Shown here: positions 18,168-28,083 of the stretch, piece by piece
How the letters are laid out: every line of letters starts with the position of its first letter
Numbering within the stretch: the stretch's first letter is position 1
Assembly (NCBI GenBank): GCA_026391735.1
Contig: JAPLDL010000022.1
Location: forward strand, 186,001 to 250,000
Source: Bacteroidota bacterium
GTDB lineage: Bacteria > Bacteroidota > Bacteroidia > Bacteroidales > FEN-979
Length of the DNA: 64,000 bases
Direction of reading: 5' to 3'
Notes under the pieces: model-generated
Told to the model about the DNA's origin: nothing
Database searches by the model: none
Seen by the model: the letters and a program-made list of their open reading frames with translations, nothing else
Position numbers and translations under genes: made by a program

Positions 18168-18534
18168 AAATTGTGATTTAGTACACGGAATAATAGATTA
18201 ATCAATGAGTTAATGCAACGAACAGTTCCATTCATTACAACCGCAAAATTACGAAATTTCCGGGATCTTCAGGAAAAATGAAAAATATCAGGAAATTATC
18301 AATAAAAAATTTGCTTTTTATCAAACAAAATGTTTTATATTTGCTGACGCAGTGGAAAGGATTAATGCTTTTTGATGCGTTTATTTATCTAACAAACACA
18401 TAATGAATTGTTTAGGATTTCAACATCTTAAATGATATTTTTTATTTATGAAGCAAATCCCTATATATATCAATTGTATAATTGATCCCCATATTATCAA
18501 CAATCATTTAGTAATAACTTAAACCATTAACATT
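18168..18534. other. AT-rich divergent intergenic region
   Basis: 367 bp between a lipoprotein gene and surface protein D. I see one good promoter word (18336-18343) and no reading frame, tandem repeat or RNA. The leader of protein D would be about 185 nt long, unusually long compared with the near-leaderless neighbours. Confidence 0.6.
18336..18343 (+). promoter_or_regulatory. -7 promoter element for surface protein D
   Basis: TATATTTG with a TTTG at 18310-18313, about 22 bp upstream as a -33 element. Best promoter match in this intergenic region. Confidence 0.6.
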
Positions 18535-21500
18535 ATGAAAAATGTTACCAGACTTCTTACAAAACTGATGCTGCTTTTCGTGTCAGTTATGCTTCTTCAA
18601 GGAGTGGGTAAAGCTGAGATCTACGTTCAGATAGGTACAGGCACTACTTTGCCTTATAATATCGGTTTTAACGGATATTATTATAAGGGAAGGACTCAGT
18701 ATCTGTATACTGCTGCTGAAATGACTGGTCTTCAGTGCGGACCCATTACAAAACTAGCGTTTGATTTTACCGCTATTGCTGGTGGTACCCTTTACGGGCT
18801 CAAAATGAGTATGAAAAACACTGCTGCTGCCGCTTTACCTGCAACAGATTTCGATCAAACCGGTTTTACTCAGGTTTATCTTCATGACTATACCCCGGCA
18901 ATGGGAAATCAGATATTTGTTCTCGACACACCATTCCAATGGGATGGAGTTTCAAATGTTGTTGTAGACATCTGTTTTGATAACTCTGCATGGGGAGCGT
19001 ATACACGTATAAACCATACCGCTACCGCAACAACTGATTATTGCAGGTATTTCATGGGTGATTCAGGTCTTGGTTGCGGCCATGTTGGCGCCGGAACCCT
19101 GAACGCGAAGGCTAATATCCAGATGTATCAGCTCAGTCCAGGTACAATCCATGGAACGATCACAAGTCATTACAGTGGATTACCTCTCCCCGGTTCCATC
19201 GTCAACGTTGGCTGTATGAACGCAACTGCAAACGGAAGTGGTGTTTACACCATGAACGTTGTTGCAGGTACAAAATCTGTAACTGCTTCAAATCTTCCGA
19301 GTTACATCACCCAGACCAAAACAACGGTTTTGGCCGAAGGAGGTAACAATACAGTGGATTTTTCACTGTATCCCAACCCTGCAACTCTTACTGGACACGT
19401 TTACAGTTATGCCAGCGGCCTGCCTATTAAAGGCGCCAAGATCGTGGTTAACGGAAACGTAGGTTATTCAGTAGAAGGCGGCTTGTACACAGTGAGCGTT
19501 TTCCCGGGAGGTTCTTTCCCCGCCACATTTAAAAAAGCCGGTTTCGGTGATACCACAACAACCGCTATCACTCTGACTGCTGGTGTTACGACCACTCTGA
19601 ATATGAATATGCAGGAAGCTACCAATCCCGCTTCCCCGGCATTTATCGCAGCTCTCAATGGTGGCGCAAACGCAGTTAACCTGAGCTGGAATGTTCCCAA
19701 GGGAAAATATGAAATCATCTATGATGATGGTATCCAGGAACTTTCCACTGTTTGGGCTGATGCAGGCAATCTGAATGCCGTTAAATTCACACCGTATGCC
19801 TATCCGGTTACTTTGGACGGCGGCAGCGTGAATATCGGCCTCGAAGCTGATTATGCCTCCGGTACCACTCCGGGATCACTTCACAATTTCAAAATCCAGG
19901 CTTATGATGCAACAGGCCCCGGCGGAACGCCAGGTACTCCTCTTGGTCATGCCGTTACCATCACTCCTACCTCTTTTGGCTGGAATGAATTTACACTTAC
20001 CGACAATATCACCATCACCAGTGGTAATTATTACCTCGTGATGACCCAGCTCGGAACACCTCCGACTGCTGCACGTCTTGGAGTTGACACCACAGCTACC
20101 CAGCTGAGGTCTTATTCCAAATTCGTCAGCGGAAGCGGTGCATGGTTACCTGCAAACGGCAACTTCATGATCCGTTCGGTTGTTTATGGCGTTCCCGCTC
20201 CAACAGATAACAGTCAGGGCGTAGTCGGATACCAGGTATATCGTTTGTTCCAGGGACAGCAGGGTGCATTACCCTCAACCTGGCAGACTTTCCCGGGCAA
20301 CACCCCGACAACAACCAGCTGCGTTGACCCGACATGGCCGTCATTACCCGACAGCGCTTTCATGTGGGCAGTTAAAGCTCATTACACCAACAACCGCTGG
20401 TCACCCTATATTTTCTCCAATGTACTTGGGAAAAACAGGACAGCCAGTGTAACAGTTAATGTGCTCCTTACCTGCGATTCCATGCCGAAAGCCGGTTCAC
20501 TGGTAAAACTGACATGCACTGTTCCTACGGTTGACTCAGTTTATACAGGCCTTACCGATAACTTCGGAACAGTAACATTCCCGAAGGTATGGAAGGGTGT
20601 ATATACTATTAATGTTACCCGTTTCGCCTTCATTACTACAAATATGACCAACGTCAGCATTTATAGTAACCGCACGATCGACGTCAACCTGCTTTTTGCA
20701 AAGCCCAGGCCAACAGATATGACTGTTAACCCAAGGAGTTTGCAATGCACCTGGAATGCGCCGAAGATGCAGATCCCTATCCTGTTTGACGACTTCTCCA
20801 GCGGAACATTCACCACCAACGGATGGACAGTCGACAGTGGTTCCAACTGGTACGTAAATACCTTAGCCGGAAATCCTGCACCTGATGCCTTCTTTGACTG
20901 GTATCCTGAGTTAGTGAACTATGATTACAGTCTCTATAGCAAGAGCCTTACCGGTCTTGGTTCAAGTGTGCTGCTTCTTAAATATGACATCTATGGTTCC
21001 ATGTTCTATTCAGATCCTGCCCTCACCATGTCGGTTGACATCAATGACGGCAGCGGCTGGGTTACCCTGAAATCATATGACGGTACAGGCAATACTTCCT
21101 GGACAACCGAAACTGTTGATATTTCAGCTTATACAAGCAAGACCTTCCAGATCCGTTTCCGTTCACAGGGTGACGATACCATGGCACTCTGGGATTGGGA
21201 TGTTGATAATGTAGCTGTTTTGGCAGTTCAAAGCATTACCCAGTGCCTCCTTGGATATAATGTATATCTGAATGGAGTTCATGACGGTATGCCTACCCCT
21301 GTTCCTACAGATACCAACTATTATATCCCCGGCTCGCATGTTGTATATGGTAATACCTATCACGCATGCGTTGACGCACTCTATGGCGCTGGTACTTCTG
21401 CCCAAACATGTGCAGAACCACCATTTACCGCAAGATGGCTCTGCCCTCCCAAGGATCTGACCGGTGTTGGAACAGAAAGCACTGCTTATCTTACCTGGAG

Positions 21501-24000
21501 CAAACCTTTCTGCGGCGGATGTATCCCCACAACCTATGCTTTTGATGATGGTACTTATGAAATGAACTGGTGGATTGGTGCCGGCGCAACCGGTATGTTA
21601 GCCAATGTCTTTACACTTGCAGGTACTGTAAGTGGTACTATGACAGATGCTAAAGTTTGGTTTGTTACCAGCACAACGCCTACACCTCTTACCTTCAGAA
21701 TTTATGATGGTACCCATACTAACCTTCTTTATGAAACACCTCCTTTCACCCCGACACCTGATGCATGGAATACTATTCCTCTTGCAAACTTCCCGTTTAC
21801 AGGTACATTCTATGCTGCAGTTTCCTGGGTTGGAAATAATACATCAGCTACTTTAGGTCTTGATACCGACGGTTCACCGAACAACGCATGGGGTTATTAC
21901 GTGCCGCTAGGTGGTTGGTTCAGCCTCTACACTTGGGGTGGTTATACCGGTTCATACATGATTCGCATCGACGCTTGCGTAAACGGCAAAGCCGAACTTC
22001 TCAAGCCCGAACCTGTTGCTGCCCGTACATTCCCCAATGTTGCAGGTCCTGTTGGTAATTACAACACCTCTACTGCAGTTGGAGAACCTCCTGCACCGAG
22101 TGCTCCTTTGGCCAATCCTATACTTCTTGGCTACAATGTATATCGTAATGCATCTCCCACACCGATCGCTTATCTTGGTAACCCCAATACTCTGGAATAT
22201 TATGATATGAACCTCGATCCGGGTGTTTATACCTATGGAGTAACCGGTTATTATGATGTTAGCCCCGTTGCCCCTGGTCATGACAATTCAATGCCCGCAG
22301 GCCCGGTTACAGTTGTTATCAACTATGGCCGTCCTCTGCCGTTCTACGAACCATGGGATATGGGAACATTCGATTTCAACGTTTGGAAACACCAGGGTAA
22401 CTGGTCAGTCAATACCGGCTTAGGAAATCCTGCACCTTGTGCTGATTTCGCATGGCAGCCTCCTCTGACAAACTACTCTGATACTCTCAAAACTCCTCCT
22501 ATCAGCGCTGCTCCTTATACCTGCGCCAAGATTTATCTTGACTATGACTATAAGCTTATCGACCGCAACGCAACAAGTGCTGAGAAACTGACTGTTGAAG
22601 AATTTGTTGGTGGCTCGTACAAGAAAATTACCGAATATGTAAATAACGGTAATGTAAACTGGATGAGTGAACATTTCGAATTGAAATCAACACTTGGTAA
22701 AGCTTTCAGGATTCAGTTCCGTGCAAACGGTGCTAACTCACTGGATATGCTCCATTGGTATGTTGATAACATTCATTTGTATGCAGTTTGTACTGCTCCT
22801 ACAGCTTTAACCTATACACAATCTCATAATACAGTGAACCTGTCCTGGACTGCACCGAATTGCGTACAGGAACAGCCCTTCTCCATTATTTATGACGATG
22901 GTTCATACGAAAACGGTATTGCCAATCCTCCGGGATACACCTATTCGTTTGGTAATATGTTCGTCATGACAGCAGGTGCCAGCGGCTACCTTACCTCGTT
23001 TGATCTTTTCTTCTATCAATCAGGTGCAAGTGGTCCTCTCAACCTCACAATGGATGTGTATGATGCTACTTTCAATGTCATCGGTTCATCTGCTCCTTTC
23101 TTACAGGGCAATGGCGCATGGCAGAATGTTGAAGTTCCATCAATTCCTTTCACCGGTACATTCTATGGTATGGTCAATGAAAGTGGTACACCCACCCGTC
23201 CTAACTGGTTAGGTTATGATGATGACGGTCCCTATGCTTCTCTTGACTATGGTATGTATTATGATGGTGCAGGTACCTGGGGAACAATCGGTTCTTTGAT
23301 TGGCGATCAGGGTGTATACATGGAAAGGGCAAACGGCTTCCTTTATGGAAAGTTGGATAAACCCTTCTCTGTAATGCCAGGCCAGAACCCCGCTACAACC
23401 AAACCTACGAATGGTGTTAAGAGGAACGACCTTACAGCTGGTGCTGTTAAAGTTGATACTTACAACCATCCGGGAACCGGTATCATTTTACCGCGTATGG
23501 CTACAAGCGCACCTCTCCAGGGTTATAACGTGTATCGTACCGACTCAACTGCTCATGCTTCAACTTTCCATAAGCTGAACCTGACCGGACCGGTTAACGC
23601 TACAACTTATACCGATATCATTCCTCTTACAGGTCTTGGATTTTACAAGTATTATGTAACTTCTATTTTCAATGACACTGTTGCAAACACCTTCCTTTGC
23701 GAATCACCGGGCAGCGACACAATCACTGTTCAGTTCCCGCATGTAGGCATCGTGGAAATCGGAAACGGCCAGATCATGGTTTATCCGAATCCTGCTAACG
23801 ATAATGTTAACGTGAAGAGCGATTACGTTATCAATTCAATCGAAGTAATGAATTATGTTGGTCAGACCGTTTACAGGAATGCTAATGTAGATGGAAAGAA
23901 CACTCATTTCAATGTTTCGAACCTGAATGCAGGTATCTACTTTGTGAAGGTTACCACTGAACAGGGTGTGCGTTCAGTGAAGATCACAGTTACGCGCTAA
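18535..24000 (+). CDS. Giant T9SS-sorted surface protein D (1821 aa)
   Basis: Largest protein in the window. Signal peptide MKNVTRLLTKLMLLFVSVML, then a beta-rich head with TQYLYTAAEM (as in protein B), and two carboxypeptidase-regulatory-like domains (IHGTITSHYSGLPLPGSIV and LTGHVYSYASGLPIKGAKIV). Then comes the YEIIYDDGIQELSTVWADAG module shared with protein C, several jelly-roll/cleaved-adhesin domains (TVDSGSNWYVNT, DWDVDNVAV, WYVDNIHLY), two PPC/choice-of-anchor stretches (YAFDDGTYEMNWWIGAG, SIIYDDGSYENG), and FN3-like linkers. The C-terminal T9SS type A domain runs MVYPNPANDNVNVKSDYVIN to VRSVKITVTR. Codon choice is rich in GGT, GTT, GCT, CTT, AAC and TTC compared with protein C, which suggests very high expression. 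Followed by a strong terminator. Confidence 0.9.
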   Translation: MKNVTRLLTKLMLLFVSVMLLQGVGKAEIYVQIGTGTTLPYNIGFNGYYYKGRTQYLYTAAEMTGLQCGPITKLAFDFTAIAGGTLYGLKMSMKNTAAAALPATDFDQTGFTQVYLHDYTPAMGNQIFVLDTPFQWDGVSNVVVDICFDNSAWGAYTRINHTATATTDYCRYFMGDSGLGCGHVGAGTLNAKANIQMYQLSPGTIHGTITSHYSGLPLPGSIVNVGCMNATANGSGVYTMNVVAGTKSVTASNLPSYITQTKTTVLAEGGNNTVDFSLYPNPATLTGHVYSYASGLPIKGAKIVVNGNVGYSVEGGLYTVSVFPGGSFPATFKKAGFGDTTTTAITLTAGVTTTLNMNMQEATNPASPAFIAALNGGANAVNLSWNVPKGKYEIIYDDGIQELSTVWADAGNLNAVKFTPYAYPVTLDGGSVNIGLEADYASGTTPGSLHNFKIQAYDATGPGGTPGTPLGHAVTITPTSFGWNEFTLTDNITITSGNYYLVMTQLGTPPTAARLGVDTTATQLRSYSKFVSGSGAWLPANGNFMIRSVVYGVPAPTDNSQGVVGYQVYRLFQGQQGALPSTWQTFPGNTPTTTSCVDPTWPSLPDSAFMWAVKAHYTNNRWSPYIFSNVLGKNRTASVTVNVLLTCDSMPKAGSLVKLTCTVPTVDSVYTGLTDNFGTVTFPKVWKGVYTINVTRFAFITTNMTNVSIYSNRTIDVNLLFAKPRPTDMTVNPRSLQCTWNAPKMQIPILFDDFSSGTFTTNGWTVDSGSNWYVNTLAGNPAPDAFFDWYPELVNYDYSLYSKSLTGLGSSVLLLKYDIYGSMFYSDPALTMSVDINDGSGWVTLKSYDGTGNTSWTTETVDISAYTSKTFQIRFRSQGDDTMALWDWDVDNVAVLAVQSITQCLLGYNVYLNGVHDGMPTPVPTDTNYYIPGSHVVYGNTYHACVDALYGAGTSAQTCAEPPFTARWLCPPKDLTGVGTESTAYLTWSKPFCGGCIPTTYAFDDGTYEMNWWIGAGATGMLANVFTLAGTVSGTMTDAKVWFVTSTTPTPLTFRIYDGTHTNLLYETPPFTPTPDAWNTIPLANFPFTGTFYAAVSWVGNNTSATLGLDTDGSPNNAWGYYVPLGGWFSLYTWGGYTGSYMIRIDACVNGKAELLKPEPVAARTFPNVAGPVGNYNTSTAVGEPPAPSAPLANPILLGYNVYRNASPTPIAYLGNPNTLEYYDMNLDPGVYTYGVTGYYDVSPVAPGHDNSMPAGPVTVVINYGRPLPFYEPWDMGTFDFNVWKHQGNWSVNTGLGNPAPCADFAWQPPLTNYSDTLKTPPISAAPYTCAKIYLDYDYKLIDRNATSAEKLTVEEFVGGSYKKITEYVNNGNVNWMSEHFELKSTLGKAFRIQFRANGANSLDMLHWYVDNIHLYAVCTAPTALTYTQSHNTVNLSWTAPNCVQEQPFSIIYDDGSYENGIANPPGYTYSFGNMFVMTAGASGYLTSFDLFFYQSGASGPLNLTMDVYDATFNVIGSSAPFLQGNGAWQNVEVPSIPFTGTFYGMVNESGTPTRPNWLGYDDDGPYASLDYGMYYDGAGTWGTIGSLIGDQGVYMERANGFLYGKLDKPFSVMPGQNPATTKPTNGVKRNDLTAGAVKVDTYNHPGTGIILPRMATSAPLQGYNVYRTDSTAHASTFHKLNLTGPVNATTYTDIIPLTGLGFYKYYVTSIFNDTVANTFLCESPGSDTITVQFPHVGIVEIGNGQIMVYPNPANDNVNVKSDYVINSIEVMNYVGQTVYRNANVDGKNTHFNVSNLNAGIYFVKVTTEQGVRSVKITVTR

Positions 24001-24019
24001 TCTTTAATTAGATAATCTC

Positions 24020-24053
24020 AAAGAGGCCGGCTTTTCGCCGGCCTCTTTTTTTT
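24020..24053 (+). terminator. Rho-independent terminator after surface protein D
   Basis: 12-bp perfect stem AAAGAGGCCGGC/GCCGGCCTCTTT, loop TTTTC, then a T run, 19 bp after the stop. Confidence 0.95.
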
Positions 24054-24057
24054 ATCC

Positions 24058-24065
24058 TATCTTTG
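24058..24065 (+). promoter_or_regulatory. -7 promoter element for the ABC-F gene
   Basis: TATCTTTG matches TAnnTTTG and ends 9 bp before the ATG at 24075. The in-frame TTG at 24063 is part of this promoter and is therefore not a start codon. Confidence 0.7.
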
Positions 24066-24074
24066 CCGGCGCAT

Positions 24075-26012
24075 ATGGTTTCAGTATCAAACATATCGGT
24101 TCAGTTTGGAGGAGAGCCCCTCTTTGACCATGTTTCATTCATTATCAACGACAAGGATCGCATAGGCCTTGTTGGCCGCAACGGGGCCGGCAAGACCACC
24201 CTGCTGAAGATAATCAAGGGGATACAGGGAGCCGAAGGAGGTGAAGTGATCGTCCCCGAAGGACAAACCATAGGTTACCTTCCCCAGGAAATGGAAACAA
24301 GCAGCCGTCAGACTGTTCTTATCGAAGCTTCCATGGCATTTCCTGAGATCGTTGAGATGGAGACCAGGATTCTGGCTCTTGAAAAAGAACTGCATTCGCG
24401 TACCGACTTTGAATCGGCCCAATACCATGCCCTTCTGAAGCAGCAGTCGGAGATTTACGAACGTTTCAATATCATCGGTGGAGGATCTGTCCATGCCAAC
24501 CTGGAAAAAGTCCTCATCGGTCTTGGGTTTGCCCGCGAAGATTTCGACAGGGCTATGTATGAATTCAGCAGCGGCTGGCAGATGAGGGTGGAGATAGCAA
24601 AGATCCTTTTACGCCAGCCCGATATCATCCTGCTTGATGAGCCTACCAACCACCTTGACATTGAAGCTATACAATGGCTTGAGACCTTTCTTGTACAGTA
24701 TCGCGGAGCCGTAATTCTTGTCTCTCATGACAGAGCGTTCCTGGATAATGTAACGACCCGTACCATTGAGATCACTATGGGCAAGATCTACGACTATAAA
24801 GCAAACTACTCGGGTTATGTGGAAATGAGGGAAGACCGCATGGAGAGCCAGCTTGCAACCTATGAAAACCAGCAACGGCAGATCCGACAGGTTGAACGAT
24901 TCATCGAGAGGTTCAGGTATAAAAGCACCAAGGCCAAGCAGGTTCAGTCAAGGCTGAAACTGCTTGAAAAAATGGATATGGTGGAAGTAGAAGCCACGGA
25001 TGAATCTTCCATACATTTTCGTTTCCCCCCGGCTCCTCATTCGGGTAAGATCGTGCTGGAGGGGAAGAATATCATTAAGGACTATCCCCAGAAACGGGTG
25101 CTGCACGGTATTGATTTCTCGGTCATCAAAGGGGACCGCATCGCTTTCGTGGGGAGAAACGGCGAAGGAAAGACCACCTTGTCAAAGATCATCACCGGCC
25201 TGCTGGAATATTCGGGTGAGCTAAAAATGGGGCATAATGTAGTGATAGGGTATTATGCGCAGGACCAGAGTGAACATCTTAACCCTGAACTCACGGTTTT
25301 CAAGACCATCGATGAAATCGCCGTGGGGGATATCAGGCCCCGGATAAAAGCCATTCTCGGAGGCTTCCTGTTTAGCGGGGACGACATTGAGAAAAAAGTG
25401 AAGGTGCTCAGCGGGGGAGAACGTTCCCGCCTTTCCATCGCCAAGCTGCTGCTGACTCCGGCAAACCTTCTGATCCTTGATGAGCCTACAAACCACCTGG
25501 ATATGCGTTCCAAAGATATCCTCAAAAGCGCCCTGCTCCAGTATAACGGCACCCTGATCATCGTCTCTCATGACCGTGATTTCCTGCAGGGACTCACCAA
25601 CAGGGTGTTCGAATTCAGGAATGGAAAATTCAGAGAGCATATAGGCGATATTTACGATTACCTGGAACAGAGGAAGATAAGGGAGCTTTCGGAGCTGGAG
25701 AGGAATTCTGCAACAGCCAAAGATACTATAGAGGAGACAGTCTCCGAAAATAAGGTTACCTACGAGAAAAAGAAAGAATCGGAAAGGGATCTGAGAAAGG
25801 TCAGAAACCAGATAAGCCGTTGCGAGAATGAGATAGAACAGCTCGAAAATAAAGCCAGGATTCTTGAAGGGATGCTTGGGGAACCGCATAAACACCAGGA
25901 AAGGATACGTAACGGATCCCTTTACAGGGAATATGAAGAAATGAAATCAAAGCTGTCGGAGGAAATGGGGCGGTGGGAATCCCTGCATGCTGGACTTGAA
26001 AAACTTTCCTGA
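24075..26012 (+). CDS. ABC-F family ATPase (Uup/EttA-like translation factor)
   Basis: 645 aa from ATG 24075 (MVSVSNISVQFGGEPLFDHV). Two ABC cassettes without membrane segments: Walker A GLVGRNGAGKTTLL and AFVGRNGEGKTTLS, signatures FSSGWQMRVEIAK and LSGGERSRLSIAK, and Walker B followed by the ABC-F hallmark LLDEPTNHLD in both halves. The interdomain linker (about 245-310) is the Arg/Lys-rich P-site-tRNA interaction motif. A C-terminal coiled coil of about 90 residues (SENKVTYEKKKESERDLRKV onward) is like that of Uup/YheS. Such proteins act on the ribosome or on branched DNA. Stop codons of this gene and of the convergent polyprenyl synthase are directly adjacent, with no spacer. Confidence 0.92.
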   Translation: MVSVSNISVQFGGEPLFDHVSFIINDKDRIGLVGRNGAGKTTLLKIIKGIQGAEGGEVIVPEGQTIGYLPQEMETSSRQTVLIEASMAFPEIVEMETRILALEKELHSRTDFESAQYHALLKQQSEIYERFNIIGGGSVHANLEKVLIGLGFAREDFDRAMYEFSSGWQMRVEIAKILLRQPDIILLDEPTNHLDIEAIQWLETFLVQYRGAVILVSHDRAFLDNVTTRTIEITMGKIYDYKANYSGYVEMREDRMESQLATYENQQRQIRQVERFIERFRYKSTKAKQVQSRLKLLEKMDMVEVEATDESSIHFRFPPAPHSGKIVLEGKNIIKDYPQKRVLHGIDFSVIKGDRIAFVGRNGEGKTTLSKIITGLLEYSGELKMGHNVVIGYYAQDQSEHLNPELTVFKTIDEIAVGDIRPRIKAILGGFLFSGDDIEKKVKVLSGGERSRLSIAKLLLTPANLLILDEPTNHLDMRSKDILKSALLQYNGTLIIVSHDRDFLQGLTNRVFEFRNGKFREHIGDIYDYLEQRKIRELSELERNSATAKDTIEETVSENKVTYEKKKESERDLRKVRNQISRCENEIEQLENKARILEGMLGEPHKHQERIRNGSLYREYEEMKSKLSEEMGRWESLHAGLEKLS

Positions 26013-26987
26013 TCAGCTCTCACGGTCTACCATATGCCCGGCTATTTCCAGAAGGATCTTCTTCCTGTCGGCAGGAATCCTGATCCGGTCCATAATTTCC
26101 AGGGCTTTCGCAAAATACTCATCGATCAACTTCCGCGTAAGCACGTCAATGTTCAATTCCCTGTATATCCCGGTAATGGTTTTAACCTTTTCGGGGGCAG
26201 GAAGCGTGTGGTCAAGGTAATGCTTCCTGAGCAGTTCCAGGGATCTGCCATCGGCAAGTTCAAATGCCTTCAGGAATAACAGGGTCTTTTTATTTGTGAC
26301 GATATCATTCCCAATCTCTTTCCCGAATTTATCCACTTCTCCGAATACGTCCAGGTAATCATCCTGCAGCTGGAAAGCGAGGCCCAGGTTTTCTCCAAAC
26401 GCATAGATAAGTTCAGCCTCTTCAGCGGGAGCCCTGGCTATTATTGCGCCCAGCTTGAGGCTGCAGGAGATCAGGACCGCAGTCTTCAGCCGTATCATAA
26501 GGATATAATCGGCTATTGAAACATCGCTGCGGAATTCATAATCCATGTCATACTGCTGGCCTTCGCATACCTTGCGGGCAGTATCATTAAACAAATCCAG
26601 CACCAGGGGCAGCAGGGCCGGGGTCGTTTTCGTAACTAGCTCATAGGCCATGACGAAAAGGGTATCACCCGAAAGGATGGCCGAATTGGTGTTCCACTTC
26701 TTAAAAACAGTCTCTTTCCCCCTTCTGATCGGGGCCTGGTCCATGATATCATCGTGCAGAAGGGTGAAATTATGGAAGAGTTCAAGCCCCATGGCCGGGG
26801 CCAGGGCATCCTCTATCCGCCCTCCGAACATATCACATGACATTAGTGTAAGCAAGGGCCTGAGACGTTTTCCTCCAAGATCCATCATATATTTGATAGG
26901 ATCATATAAGGTAGACGGTTTAAACCGGAAATTGGCCGAATGAAAGGCTTCTGAAATTATATCCTGAAGTTCTTTTTTAATATACAT
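26013..26987 (-). CDS. Polyprenyl (geranylgeranyl/octaprenyl-type) diphosphate synthase
   Basis: 324-aa all-alpha trans-isoprenyl diphosphate synthase. It condenses isopentenyl diphosphate onto an allylic primer to build chains for quinones or carrier lipids. Both Asp-rich motifs are intact: first DDIMD in LLHDDIMDQAPIRRGKETVF, second DDYLD in LAFQLQDDYLDVFGEVDKFGKE. The substrate motif GGKRLRPLLTLMSCD is also present. Chain length cannot be fixed safely from sequence alone. The start at 26987 (MYIKKELQDIISEAF) fits the family. Tail-to-tail with the ABC-F gene; rfbA lies just upstream on the same strand (56 bp). Confidence 0.92.
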   Translation of the reverse strand: MYIKKELQDIISEAFHSANFRFKPSTLYDPIKYMMDLGGKRLRPLLTLMSCDMFGGRIEDALAPAMGLELFHNFTLLHDDIMDQAPIRRGKETVFKKWNTNSAILSGDTLFVMAYELVTKTTPALLPLVLDLFNDTARKVCEGQQYDMDYEFRSDVSIADYILMIRLKTAVLISCSLKLGAIIARAPAEEAELIYAFGENLGLAFQLQDDYLDVFGEVDKFGKEIGNDIVTNKKTLLFLKAFELADGRSLELLRKHYLDHTLPAPEKVKTITGIYRELNIDVLTRKLIDEYFAKALEIMDRIRIPADRKKILLEIAGHMVDRES

Positions 26988-27043
26988 GGGCGGATGTGGT
27001 ATCCCTAATCGCCGTCATCCGGTGATTCGGGAGGTTCAATAAT

Positions 27044-27922
27044 CTATTTCGAAAATCCCGGAAGGTCGTCGAGGTTAAGTAAATACCGGCCATAGCCGCT
27101 TTTCAGAAGAGGCTGTGCCACCCTCGTTAGTTGTTCCCTGTCGATGAACCTCATACGGTAAGCGATCTCTTCGATACAGCCTATCTTCAGGCCCTGCCTG
27201 TTCTGGACGACTTCCACAAACTGGGCAGCCTGGAGCAGGGATTCAAAGGTGCCGGTATCCAGCCAGGCAATACCCCGGCTGAGGACGCCTACCTTTAATT
27301 TCCCTTGTTCAAGGTAATACCGGTTTACATCTGTAATCTCGTATTCGCCTCTTGCGCTGGGTTTGATGTTCTGAGCCACCTCCACAACGGAATTATCATA
27401 AAAATATAGTCCGGGCACAGCGAAGTTTGATTTCGGCTGTTTGGGTTTCTCTTCAATGGAAAGGGCTTTATAATGGACGTCAAACTCAACGACGCCATAA
27501 CGTTCAGGGTCGTTTACATGATAGGCGAATACGATGCCCCCTTCGGGTTTATTGCTTTCCTGTACCAGCTGTGAAAGCCCGTTCCCGTAAAAGATATTAT
27601 CACCCAGTACCAAGGCAACAGCATCTGAGGCAATGAATTCTTTGCCGATCACAAACGCTTGTGCAAGACCGTTGGGGACCTTCTGTTCGGCATACGAAAA
27701 CGAGATGCCCAGGTCTTTCCCATCGCCCAGTAATTTCCTGAAGTTTGGCAGGTCGAACGGAGTCGAGATAATCAGTATCTCCCTGATCCCTGCCATCATA
27801 AGAACCGACAGGGGGTAGTAGATCATGGGTTTGTCATAAACCGGCATTAGCTGTTTGCTAACTGCAAGGGTCAGGGGGTTCAGGCGTGTTCCTGCTCCGC
27901 CGGCCAGGATTATTCCTTTCAT
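27044..27922 (-). CDS. rfbA: Glucose-1-phosphate thymidylyltransferase
   Basis: Makes dTDP-glucose from dTTP and glucose-1-phosphate, the first step to dTDP-rhamnose and other surface sugars. The 292-aa protein starts [20 protein letters not shown] with the nucleotidyltransferase signature GGAGTRL, then [52 protein letters not shown] and [18 protein letters not shown], all typical of RmlA. Length is normal. The other rml genes are not in the window, so it stands alone here. A 135-bp tandem repeat separates it from the exporter gene upstream. Confidence 0.95.
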   Translation of the reverse strand: MKGIILAGGAGTRLNPLTLAVSKQLMPVYDKPMIYYPLSVLMMAGIREILIISTPFDLPNFRKLLGDGKDLGISFSYAEQKVPNGLAQAFVIGKEFIASDAVALVLGDNIFYGNGLSQLVQESNKPEGGIVFAYHVNDPERYGVVEFDVHYKALSIEEKPKQPKSNFAVPGLYFYDNSVVEVAQNIKPSARGEYEITDVNRYYLEQGKLKVGVLSRGIAWLDTGTFESLLQAAQFVEVVQNRQGLKIGCIEEIAYRMRFIDREQLTRVAQPLLKSGYGRYLLNLDDLPGFSK

Positions 27923-27948
27923 ATCTCGGCTTGTATTTAGTGAACTTT

Positions 27949-28083
27949 ATCCAGCTATCCAGCTATCCAGCTATCCAGTCATCCAGTCATCCAGTCATCC
28001 AGCTATCCAGTCATCCAGCTATCCAGCTATCCCGCTATCCCGCTATCCCGCTATCCCGCTATCCCGCTATCCCGCTATCCCGT
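27949..28083. repeat. 8-bp-period tandem repeat (ATCCAGCT then ATCCCGCT)
   Basis: About seventeen 8-bp units. The left half is ATCCAGCT/ATCCAGTC (same family as 1069-1166), and the right half switches to pure ATCCCGCT copies. The array reaches into the exporter gene and encodes its last residues and stop (minus-strand ATAGCGGGATAG). Confidence 0.92.

Noticed and set aside
24063-24074. TTG start for the ABC-F protein
   Set aside because: It is part of the TATCTTTG promoter word. The same holds for TTG at 31709 and 60158; TTG at 13612 lies in a terminator.
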